Part shown: positions 31,067 to 38,631 of the stretch, one piece after another
Layout: the number at the start of each line of letters is the position of its first letter
Numbering within the stretch: the stretch's first letter is position 1
From: CAKZLS01 sp963771545
GTDB lineage: Bacteria > Pseudomonadota > Alphaproteobacteria > Rhodospirillales > Defluviicoccaceae
Reading direction: 5' to 3'
DNA length: 64,000 nucleotides
NCBI GenBank assembly: GCA_963771545.1
Contig: CAVYTX010000003.1
Coordinates: forward strand, 682,001-746,000
The notes under the pieces: generated by a model
Told to the model about the DNA's origin: nothing
What the model saw: the letters and a program-made list of their open reading frames with translations, nothing else
Databases searched by the model: none
Translations under genes and position numbers: made by a program

Positions 31067-33211
31067 CTAGTGGGGCGTGTACCGGAGTGGATTGACGCCG
31101 AGCGCCCGGGCCTTCTCGACCACGTCGTTCAGCATGCCGGGGATCCGGTCCGCCTCGGAAATCTGCACTTCCAGGTACTGCACGCGTTCGGGTTCCAGCG
31201 CCATCCGGTCCATGACCTCGCGGATGTTGTCCATTCGTGTCTGCAGCACCTCGCTGCCGTGGATGAAGTGGCACTGGTAGTCCTCGCCCGAGCGGCATCC
31301 CATCAGCGCCACCGCGTCATAGCCCGCGATCACCGCGTCGGCGACGAGCGCCCTGTTGACAGAGCCGAGGCAGCGTACCGGAACGATGCGCACCGAGCCC
31401 GGCAAGGTCGCGCGGTTGATGCCGGCCATGTCGATCGCCGGATAGGCGTCGTTCTCGCAAGCCAATACCAGGATGCGCGGCGCCGCCCCCTCGCCCTCCG
31501 GAAGCGAGGCGGCTCGGACCATGGACGACAGGATGTCCACCGAATAGTCGGCGAACGAGATCACCTGCACCGGGCAGCCGCCCATGCAGGTGCCGCAACG
31601 CCGGCAGCGGTTGGGGTTGACCCGGGGTGTGCGGGTAGCCTCGTCGACCTCGATCGCGCCGAACGGGCACTCCTCGGTGCACCGCCAGCACTGGGTGCAG
31701 TGGCGGGTGAGAATCTGCGGATAGGTCAGATCGCCGGCCCGTGGATGGACCGCGGCGCCGGCCGTGGACTGTTCGATGCACTGGACTGCCTTGAGCGCGG
31801 CGGCCGTTCCGTCGCGCGCGCTCTCCGCCATGTCCATCGCCTTGCGCACGCAACCCGCCGAGTAGATGCCGGTGCGCCGGGTCTCGTAAGGAAAACAGAT
31901 GTAATTGGAATCGGCATAGCCGAAACGGTTCACCGGCAATCCCTCGCCCTGCAGGTAGGAGAGATGGAGGCCATCGATTTCGGGCGAAGCGGGCTGCATA
32001 CCGGTGCCGACCACCACCAGGTCGGCGGCGATCCGGACGCGGCCGCCAAGGAGCGTGCTGTCGAGCTCGATGGAGACCCGCCCGTCCTCGGCGGCGCTCA
32101 CCGTGCGTTCGGCGGCGCGGGTGAGGAAGATGCCGGGGTCGCGCTGGGCCGCCTTGTAGAAATATTCGTTCTGGCCGGGCGCGTGCATATACCGATAGGC
32201 CACGTAAACCAGACGCTCGGGATCTTCGGCCCGCAGATAGCGCGCCTGCTTGAGCGCGACGAGGCTCTCGACGTTGCCGGAATAGGGGATTTGCTCCGCG
32301 TCGGCGGCATCATCGACGCTGATGAGCGCCACCGTCTTCACCGGGCCGCCATCGGAGGGGCGTTTCACCGCGCCCTTGGCCACCATCTCCTCGAGTTCGA
32401 GCGAGGTGACCACGTTGGCGATCCGGCCGTGGCCGTAGCGATAGACCCGTGCCTCGTCCGCCGGCTTCCAGCCGGTGGCAAGGACGATGGCGCCGGCGAC
32501 GAACTCCAAGGGGGAGCCGTTCCGCGCCACCGTCACCTCGAAGCGGCCCGGCTGCCCGGTCACCCGCGCAACTCGCGAGTCGGTATAGACGCGAATGCGC
32601 TTTTCCGCCTCGACCCGCGCGATCATCCGCTGGATCGGAATGTCTTCGAGCGCGTCATAGGGCGGGCGCGTGGGGTATTGCCGATGAAGCCGCGCGGCGA
32701 CACCGCCCAATCGCGGCTCGCACTCGATCAACCTCACCTCGAAGCCGGCCGCGGCCGCGTCCAGCGCGGCGCTGAGCCCTGCGATACCGCCGCCGACCAC
32801 CAGGACACGTCGCTCGTTGGCCTCGGTATAGGGGTCCGGCGGCGTGCGCTTGGCGGCCCTGGCGATGCCCATGCGGAGATGGTCCTCGGCCATGGCCTGA
32901 GCCTCGGGATCGCCGGCGGGATGACACCAGACCACCTGCTCGCGGATATTCACTCGTTCCACCGTGGCTGGGGGAAAGGCGAACACGTCAGTGTTGACGC
33001 GCTGCGAGCAAGCGGCGATCACCACCGCGTCGACACGCTCATCGGCCACGTCGCCGCGAATTTGCTCCACGTCCTCGAGACAGAACGCCGCCGAGGACCT
33101 GATGACCGGGCTGTCGAACTCGTCCCTGGCGATCTCGGCCAGGCGGTCGGCATTCAGGCACTCGCCGATGCCGCAACCCGAACAGACGTAAACACCGAGT
33201 TTCCTTGTCAT
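31067..33211 (-). CDS. qmoB: QmoB, HdrA-like flavoprotein with MvhD-like tail
   Basis: 714 residues. N-terminal GVYVCSGCGIGECLN segment; FAD motif VVGGGIAGLSAALDAAAAG; two [4Fe-4S] motifs CTQCWRCTEECPFG and CRRCGTCMGGCPVQ around residue 510-550; C-terminal MvhD-like domain (ILVLACENDAYPAID, CRSGEDYQCHFIHG). This is the full QmoB layout. With QmoA it is thought to bifurcate or confurcate electrons between AprAB, the quinone pool via QmoC and a third partner. ATGA overlap with qmoA; 17 bp before qmoC. Confidence 0.93.
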   Translation of the reverse strand: MTRKLGVYVCSGCGIGECLNADRLAEIARDEFDSPVIRSSAAFCLEDVEQIRGDVADERVDAVVIAACSQRVNTDVFAFPPATVERVNIREQVVWCHPAGDPEAQAMAEDHLRMGIARAAKRTPPDPYTEANERRVLVVGGGIAGLSAALDAAAAGFEVRLIECEPRLGGVAARLHRQYPTRPPYDALEDIPIQRMIARVEAEKRIRVYTDSRVARVTGQPGRFEVTVARNGSPLEFVAGAIVLATGWKPADEARVYRYGHGRIANVVTSLELEEMVAKGAVKRPSDGGPVKTVALISVDDAADAEQIPYSGNVESLVALKQARYLRAEDPERLVYVAYRYMHAPGQNEYFYKAAQRDPGIFLTRAAERTVSAAEDGRVSIELDSTLLGGRVRIAADLVVVGTGMQPASPEIDGLHLSYLQGEGLPVNRFGYADSNYICFPYETRRTGIYSAGCVRKAMDMAESARDGTAAALKAVQCIEQSTAGAAVHPRAGDLTYPQILTRHCTQCWRCTEECPFGAIEVDEATRTPRVNPNRCRRCGTCMGGCPVQVISFADYSVDILSSMVRAASLPEGEGAAPRILVLACENDAYPAIDMAGINRATLPGSVRIVPVRCLGSVNRALVADAVIAGYDAVALMGCRSGEDYQCHFIHGSEVLQTRMDNIREVMDRMALEPERVQYLEVQISEADRIPGMLNDVVEKARALGVNPLRYTPH

Positions 33212-34494
33212 CGGCCTGATCCCATTGCCGCGTTCTGGATTGCCCCGATCGCCTTCATCGCCGCCGCGGTCGCGTCCTGGACGGCGGTCGCCACGTCCAC
33301 GGGGCCGCGGGCACAGCCGGCCGCGTAGATGCCGGGAGCCGTCTCGTCGGCGACCACGAAATGGTCGTCATCGAAGGCGATTTTCCCCTCCGGCTTGCCG
33401 TTGTCGAGGGCCGCCGCCATGCCCGAGGCCAACACCACCATGTCCACCGCCACCCGGCGCTTGACGAAAGCCAAGGTATCCTCGGCCTCGACCACGAGGT
33501 CGCCGCTGTCCTCGACGATCTTCGCCACCTTGCCCTTGATCAGATTGACGTTGCCCGAGGCCTGGATCTTGCGCGAGAAGGCGTCGTAGCCGCCGGGCGT
33601 CCGCAGATCGATGTAGAAGATGGTGACTTCGGCGTCCGGTTGACGCTCGATCACGTAGGACGCCTGCTTGAGCGACGCCAGGCAGCAGATCGCCGAGCAG
33701 TAGCCGAGATGGAGAGCATCGCGCGAACCGGCGCACTGGACGAAGGCGATGCGCTTGACTTCGCGCCCGTCGGAGGGGCGCGCCAAGCGCCCGCCGGTGG
33801 GGCCGTTGGCCGCGGCGAGACGCTCCATCATCATGTTGGTGACGATGTCGGGGTGCCGTCCAAAGCCGAGGTTGTCGATACGCGCGGCATCGTAAGGGGT
33901 CCATCCGGTGGCCATGACAACGGCGCCGGCCTTGAGCTGGATCGAGCGCGCCTGCATGGCGAGGTCGATGGCGCCGTACCGGCAGACGTCGACGCACCTG
34001 GCGCAAGCCTCCAGCTTGCACGCCGCGTCGTCGATCACGTACTTCATCGGAAAGGCCATTGCGTGAGGCAGATAGATCGCCGTGGTCGTGCCCATGCCCA
34101 GGTTGTAGGCGTCGGGCCGGGTCTCGGGGCAAACTTCGACGCAGGCGTTGCAGGTGGTGCAGCGGTCATTGACGTAGCGCGGATGCTGCATGACGGTGAT
34201 ATCGAAATCGCCGGGCCGGCCGCCAATGCTCGCGACCTCGGCCATGGTCAGGAAGCGGATCCGAGGGTTCTTCTTGATCCGCTGGAAGTTGATCTCGAGT
34301 CCGCAGGTGGGCGAGCACAGCTTCGGGAAGTACCTGTTGAGTTGCGCCACCCGGCCGCCGAAATAAGGGTTGCGCTCGATGACGGTGACGTCGTAACCGG
34401 CCTCCGCCGCCTCGACCGCCGCCGAGATGCCGGCGATGCCGGCGCCGACGACGACGATCGATCGGTTGACCGAGCGATGCTGGGGTTTCGCCAT
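33208..34494 (-). CDS. qmoA: QmoA, HdrA-like flavoprotein
   Basis: 428 residues. FAD site SIVVVGAGIAGISAAVEAA, followed by the HdrA signature NPYFGGRVAQLNRYFPKLCS with its Cys and the ferredoxin-like CTTCNACVEVCPE plus CKLEACARCVDVCRYG. The usual length and arrangement for QmoA. It lies 27 bp after aprA, and GGAAGGAGG precedes the ATG. It takes electrons from AprAB at the cytoplasmic membrane face. Confidence 0.93.
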   Translation of the reverse strand: MAKPQHRSVNRSIVVVGAGIAGISAAVEAAEAGYDVTVIERNPYFGGRVAQLNRYFPKLCSPTCGLEINFQRIKKNPRIRFLTMAEVASIGGRPGDFDITVMQHPRYVNDRCTTCNACVEVCPETRPDAYNLGMGTTTAIYLPHAMAFPMKYVIDDAACKLEACARCVDVCRYGAIDLAMQARSIQLKAGAVVMATGWTPYDAARIDNLGFGRHPDIVTNMMMERLAAANGPTGGRLARPSDGREVKRIAFVQCAGSRDALHLGYCSAICCLASLKQASYVIERQPDAEVTIFYIDLRTPGGYDAFSRKIQASGNVNLIKGKVAKIVEDSGDLVVEAEDTLAFVKRRVAVDMVVLASGMAAALDNGKPEGKIAFDDDHFVVADETAPGIYAAGCARGPVDVATAVQDATAAAMKAIGAIQNAAMGSGR

Positions 34495-34521
34495 GGGTCC
34501 GTGCCTCCTTCCAACACCTGC

Positions 34522-36390
34522 TCAATCACATGCCGGGATGTAGGGCTTCTTCGACATCTCCCACTGACCGGTGGCCGGATCGCGGCGGGAGTTGACGAAC
34601 ACCTTCCAGTTCTCGTCGTCGAGCTTCGGATGGTCGGCGTTGTAGTAATAGCCGGGCCAACGCGTCTCTTCGCGGAACTTGACGTGCTGAATATGGCACT
34701 CGGCGGACATGGTTCGGTCCCACAGCTCCCAGCACCTGAGGAGATCGTGGAGGTCGCGGGCGCCAAGGTTTCCGAGGTCCTCCTTGAAGCCCTCCAGCAA
34801 CTCCATGCCCCGGTCCAGGAGCGGCCCGTTGGTCATGTAGTAGGCGCCCGGCCCACCGACGTACTCGTCCATGAGCTTCTGCAGCCGTATCAACCCCATC
34901 TTGGGCAACAAGTAGTTGGGGTTGAGGTCCTCGCGGGTGGAAGAGCCGCGGTGCTTCTCGAAGTGCTCGATGGGTTGCCAGATGCCTGCCTTGACACCGT
35001 CGATCTCGGCCTCGTCGATCTGGGGGGCGTCGGCCAGGTCGACGACGTAGGCGACCGCCGACTTGCCGGCGAGCCTGCCCTCGGTGAACGAGCCCGAGGA
35101 GAACTTGTGGCCGCTGGCGCCCACCCCATCGCCGGCGGCGAACAGGCCGTTGACCGTGGTCATCCGGTTGTAACCCCACTGATACTCCTTGGGCGACACG
35201 TCCTCGGGCCCGCTGACCCAGGCGCCGCAGCCGGTGGCGTGGGAGCCCATCAGGTAGGGTTCGGTCAGGTAGACCTCGGACGGCGTTTCCGCCGGGTCGA
35301 TATTGTGGGAGGCCCAGAGCAGCGCCTGCGACATGGTCATGTCGAGGAAGTCTTCCCAGGCTTCGCTCTCGATCTCGCGGATCTTCTCCACCGTCTGGCC
35401 GGCGTACAACTTCTGCAGGGCTTCGTCGGTGCGCATGTAGTGCGGACCGCGCCCGGCTTTGATGTCCAGCAGCATCTGGTGGTTGCGGAGCGGCGTCGGC
35501 ACTGGGACCATGCCGCCATAGGGCAGCCAGTTCTTGAGCTCGTCGTCGCGGGTTTGGTCGTAACGCTCGCCGTAGGCGTTCTTGATCACCGATTTGAACA
35601 GCAGGAACCACATGCCGACGGGGCCGTAACCGTCCTTGAAGCGGGTCTGCACCAGGCGGTGCTCCATGGAGGTCATCTCGGCGCCGGCGTTGATCATCAG
35701 CTTGTAGACCGAGCCGGTGTTGAACACCGAATACCAGATCCGCCCCAGGCCCTCGCCCACCGCGTGCGGCCGCCAGACGTTGGTGGCGCCGCCGCAGGCG
35801 CAGACCACGGCGCGGGCCTTGAACACGTAAATCTTGGGATCGCGAGTGGAAAAGCCGATGGCGCCGGCGATCCGGTTGGGGTCGCGCTTGTCCTTCAAGA
35901 GATGGGAGACGAAGACCCGCTGGTAGATGTTCTCCTCGCCGATGGCGGTCTTGGCCGCCTCGGCGACGATCGGCTTGTAGGACTCGCCGTGGATCATCAC
36001 CTGCCATCGGCCCTCGCGCACGTAGCGCCCCTCGGGAGTCTTGAAGAAGGGCAGGCCCCACTCCTCGAACATGTGAACGCTGGCGTCCACGTGACGCGCG
36101 ATGTCGTAGACCAAGTCCTCGCGCGAAATGCCCATGAGATCGTTGCGGACGTAACGGACGAAGTCCTCGGGCGTGTTCTCGCCCCACTTCATGCCCATGT
36201 AGCAGTTGATCGCCGAAAGTCCCATGGCGACGGCGCCGGAGCGCTCCATCGCCGCCTTATCCACCACCACCGCCTTCAGGCCATGCTGCTTGGCCCAATA
36301 CGCCGTCTCGTAGGAGGCGCCGCAGCCGGCCATCCCGCCGCCCACGACCAGCACGTCGCATTCCACGACTTCAGTTTCCGGACGCCGCAT
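34522..36390 (-). CDS. aprA: AprA, APS reductase flavoprotein subunit
   Basis: 622 residues. N-terminal FAD motif CDVLVVGGGMAGCGASYETA and fumarate-reductase-like capping region; conserved AprA blocks include KWGENTPEDFVRYVRNDL, EHRLVQTRFKDGYGPVGMWF and GSHATGCGAWVSGPEDV. The C-terminal FREETRWPGYYYNADHPKL is also typical. The AprAB enzyme oxidises sulfite plus AMP to APS here. Three bases separate it from aprB. Confidence 0.96.
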   Translation of the reverse strand: MRRPETEVVECDVLVVGGGMAGCGASYETAYWAKQHGLKAVVVDKAAMERSGAVAMGLSAINCYMGMKWGENTPEDFVRYVRNDLMGISREDLVYDIARHVDASVHMFEEWGLPFFKTPEGRYVREGRWQVMIHGESYKPIVAEAAKTAIGEENIYQRVFVSHLLKDKRDPNRIAGAIGFSTRDPKIYVFKARAVVCACGGATNVWRPHAVGEGLGRIWYSVFNTGSVYKLMINAGAEMTSMEHRLVQTRFKDGYGPVGMWFLLFKSVIKNAYGERYDQTRDDELKNWLPYGGMVPVPTPLRNHQMLLDIKAGRGPHYMRTDEALQKLYAGQTVEKIREIESEAWEDFLDMTMSQALLWASHNIDPAETPSEVYLTEPYLMGSHATGCGAWVSGPEDVSPKEYQWGYNRMTTVNGLFAAGDGVGASGHKFSSGSFTEGRLAGKSAVAYVVDLADAPQIDEAEIDGVKAGIWQPIEHFEKHRGSSTREDLNPNYLLPKMGLIRLQKLMDEYVGGPGAYYMTNGPLLDRGMELLEGFKEDLGNLGARDLHDLLRCWELWDRTMSAECHIQHVKFREETRWPGYYYNADHPKLDDENWKVFVNSRRDPATGQWEMSKKPYIPACD

Positions 36391-36393
36391 GGT

Positions 36394-36894
36394 TCATGTC
36401 CTCCGTTTTGATTGACTCTTCGTTGGCGTTTTAGTGGCCGGGGGCTTTTTGGTGGCCGGGATGGGCAGCCGGTCGACGCCGAGGTGGTTGTCCTCGCCGA
36501 AAAGCGTCGGCGCCTTGAGGTCGTTCCCACGCGGGCGGTCCCGCTCCGGAAAGGGCTCGATGCATCCCCAGGAGGTGGATCGGATGGGAAACTTGAACCG
36601 CTTGATGCTGCCGTTGCGGTAGCGCACCGTCCAGGTGATCGCGTTGGTTCCGCGCAACGGCGTCAGCCTCCCGCCCATGGGAAAGTAGTCGGCGCCGCCC
36701 CGCATCTCGATGGCCGACTGCGGGCACGTCTTCACGCAGGAGTAGCACTCCCAGCAAAGATCGGGCTCGTGATTGTGGGACTTGCCGATGAGCGGGTTGA
36801 GCTGCATCAAGTTCATCGGACAGATATACATGCAGGCGGGACGCTCCAACGCCTTGCAGCCGTCGCACTTATCCGGATTCACATAGGTAGGAAT
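36394..36894 (-). CDS. aprB: AprB, APS reductase iron-sulfur subunit, probable ATT start
   Basis: 166 residues if translation begins at the ATT codon 36894-36892, where all AprB proteins begin (M)PTYVNPDKCDGCKAL. GGGGAGG ends six bases before this ATT, ideal for initiation, yet no ATG/GTG/TTG is there. The alternative is a GTG at 37032 giving 46 extra residues unlike any AprB. Two [4Fe-4S] motifs, CDGCKALERPACMYICP and CWECYSCVKTCP, are intact, as are ADYFPMGGRLTPLRG and STSWGCIEPFP. The C-terminal 25 residues are Lys/Pro/Thr-rich. First gene of aprBA-qmoABC-sat. Confidence 0.85.
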   Translation of the reverse strand: MPTYVNPDKCDGCKALERPACMYICPMNLMQLNPLIGKSHNHEPDLCWECYSCVKTCPQSAIEMRGGADYFPMGGRLTPLRGTNAITWTVRYRNGSIKRFKFPIRSTSWGCIEPFPERDRPRGNDLKAPTLFGEDNHLGVDRLPIPATKKPPATKTPTKSQSKRRT

Positions 36895-37030
36895 GGCACG
36901 CCTCCCCAAGGTTGGACGCTCCGGCTGGCCGGAGCGAGAACCCTCGATTAACAGCGAGCCGACGGATGGAAGGGCGTCGAACGTCACGGGGAGCGGTTGA
37001 GAAAGACTCTCACTCTCAAGGACTGATCGC

Positions 37031-37290
37031 ACTCATTCTCCCAAACCATCGGCCGCGGTTTCGCCAGCAGCCTTTCTTATTTTTCCTGCTACGCCTACCC
37101 AACCGGGGAGGGTAACCGAATTGGCGTTGATATTAGTATGCACTAATGCGTACCGCAAGATCTTATTTCGGTTGAGCAAAGATATTTCTTGCGGTTATTT
37201 GAGAATGATTGTCATTATTCGAAGTAATTGAAAACAATTTGCAATACCCGCAAAGGAACTACTGATGGATGAAACCGGCGAGGCCGAGGT
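37031..37290 (-). promoter_or_regulatory. apr upstream region, shared with dsr
   Basis: Intergenic DNA between aprB (minus) and the small gene at 37265 (plus), extending into that gene's first codons, and alignable with 28380-28640. It contains TTGATATTAGTATGCACTAAT: ATTAGT (37132-37137) and ACTAAT (37142-37147) form a perfect 6-bp inverted repeat with a 4-bp centre. On the minus strand this would lie well upstream of aprB, compatible with an operator or activator site. Confidence 0.7.
37201..37219. promoter_or_regulatory. Fur-box-like sequence
   Basis: GAGAATGATTGTCATTATT matches 15 of 19 positions of the classical Fur box (GATAATGATAATCATTATC). It lies 46 bp before the small gene at 37265 and in the shared apr/dsr upstream block; the dsr copy has a weaker match at about 28548-28566. 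Iron control of cluster-rich sulfur enzymes is plausible, but in alphaproteobacteria Fur/Mur/Irr specificity varies. Binding is unproven. Confidence 0.4.
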
Positions 37291-37486
37291 GACCACTGTC
37301 GGCAAGATCGACGCCCCGTGGAGCAAGGAAATCACCGTTCAAGCGCTTCATTTCCGCAGCGGCCTTACCCTTGCCCGACTTCGCATCCGCGAGGGCCGCC
37401 GCTTTACCGTGTTGGACGTGGATGAGCCCACGGCCGCGCTGCTTTCCGACATGCTCGCGAAGGCGCTCGAGGCCGGCAAGCCATAG
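37265..37486 (+). CDS. small conserved-looking protein in the sulfur island
   Basis: 73 residues from ATG 37265 (AAAGGAACT upstream). Sequence MDETGEAEVTTVGKIDAPWS... with strands VQALHFRSGLTLARLRIREG and RFTVLDVDEPTAALLSDMLA suggests a small beta-beta-beta-alpha domain. No Cys, no metal motif, no signal. I do not recognise the family. It is divergent from aprB behind the shared regulatory block, and its first codons survive in mutated form near dsrA, so it has been tied to this regulatory segment for a long time. A regulatory or chaperone role is speculation. Confidence 0.65.
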   Translation: MDETGEAEVTTVGKIDAPWSKEITVQALHFRSGLTLARLRIREGRRFTVLDVDEPTAALLSDMLAKALEAGKP

Positions 37487-37642
37487 GTCTAGGGGCCGCT
37501 CAGTCGCTCGGCTTCGGAAGCGACGCGTGGGTCGGTTGAGGACGCATTCGACGTCCTCGCATCGGATAGCGATTGTGGCACCCATAAGGGTATGCTAATA
37601 TGTCAGACTCCACGGTCGGAATGTTCATGCCGGGAATTGATC

Positions 37643-38599
37643 ATGAGCAGCATCGTCACCGCCGACGACGGTAAGAGATATCGATTTCTCGTGTGTCTGG
37701 ACGGATCCGAAGAGTCCTTCCGCGGGTTGCGCTACGCGGCGAGACTGGGCAAGGGCGTGGATGTGGATATCGTTCTGCTCTACATTCGGTCCATCGACCG
37801 GTCCTTGAGTTACGACAGACTCCGCGACAGACCCAAGGGCGACAGTCTTCTCGCATGGGGAGACGAGGTGCCCGGAATCAATTACCTGAAAAAGGGCCGT
37901 GACCTGCTTGTCGAACTGGGCGTCATGTCCATGGACTGGTCGGAGGAGTTCGATCACGTCCCCGTCGTCGGCGACCCGGTCGGCGACAACAAGGTCGTCT
38001 TGCGGAGTGAAGTGGGCAAGGAGGTCGTCCTCAAGCTCAAGGTCGCGCCGGACATTGCCACCGGCATTCTCGACCAAACCAAGATCAAGGATTACGACCT
38101 GATCATCCTGGGCGCCGCCGACACGTGGCGAACAAGCAATCTGGGGGGATTGTGGGACTCATCGATGCTCGATAAGGTCGTGAAGGAGGCTCCCTGCTCG
38201 GTCCTGGTGGCGCGCGATCTGGAAGTCGGACATGGGCACTTGATTTGCACCAACGGTTCCGACAGGGCGACCGACGTGGTTCGCGCCGACGCCGTGCTGG
38301 CCAACCGGTGCGAATGTCCAGTTTCGCTGATCTCCGTCGCCGCCAACGAATTGAAGGAGGCCGAGGCTAGGCGTCATGTCGAAAATGCCAGAATGATGCT
38401 GGCCGGTTTGGGGATCGAGGTGCAGGATGCCTTGACCCCGGTGGGCGAGCCGGTGAGGGAAATCGTGGAGGCGGGGCCGGACTATTCGCTGATCGTCGTC
38501 TCGGATTCCAATGTGTCGGGGCTGCAACGTTTCCTCACGGGCAGCGTGAGCATGAAGGTTCTGAAAGAAGCCTACAACTCGGTCATGATCGCCCGTTAA
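37643..38599 (+). CDS. tandem universal stress protein (UspA family)
   Basis: 318 residues from MSSIVTADDGKRYRFLVCLD. Two Usp domains: the first starts RFLVCLDGSEESFRGLRYA and ends DYDLIILGAAD...VVKEAPCSVLVAR; the second starts HLICTNGSDRATDVVRADAV and ends YSLIVVSDSNVSG...GSVSMKVLKEAYNSVMIAR. The first domain has an insertion of about 40 residues (EEFDHVPVVGDPVGDNKVVL). The canonical G-x2-G-x9-G-S/T nucleotide loop appears in modified form in both. An in-frame start at 37592 is less likely. The region just upstream (about 37583-37600) has an inverted ATATTAG motif like those near dsrA and aprB, suggesting shared control. Confidence 0.75.
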   Translation: MSSIVTADDGKRYRFLVCLDGSEESFRGLRYAARLGKGVDVDIVLLYIRSIDRSLSYDRLRDRPKGDSLLAWGDEVPGINYLKKGRDLLVELGVMSMDWSEEFDHVPVVGDPVGDNKVVLRSEVGKEVVLKLKVAPDIATGILDQTKIKDYDLIILGAADTWRTSNLGGLWDSSMLDKVVKEAPCSVLVARDLEVGHGHLICTNGSDRATDVVRADAVLANRCECPVSLISVAANELKEAEARRHVENARMMLAGLGIEVQDALTPVGEPVREIVEAGPDYSLIVVSDSNVSGLQRFLTGSVSMKVLKEAYNSVMIAR

Positions 38600-38631
38600 T
38601 ACCAACCGTCATTATTTGTGACCGTTGGTAT
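38599..38631. repeat. inverted repeat between convergent genes (ATACCAACCGTCA / TGACCGTTGGTAT)
   Basis: 13-bp arms (38599-38611 and 38619-38631) with one mismatch and a 7-bp loop lie between the stop codons of the usp and sulP genes, so the element can form a hairpin in both transcripts. The same half-motif appears near 6445-6455 and near 6604-6612, suggesting a dispersed REP-type family. Confidence 0.6.

Noticed and set aside
33361..36411. 1016-codon plus-strand frame opposite aprA/qmoA, and similar long frames opposite qmoB (31070-33328), dsrK/dsrL (20893-23106) and dsrN (15847-17340)
   Set aside because: All lie antisense to recognised sulfur genes and lack family features.
14501..36894. 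Sulfate reduction as the role of dsr/apr/qmo/sat
   Set aside because: dsrL, dsrEFH, tusA and sqr in the same locus are hallmarks of sulfur oxidation; no dsrD was found.
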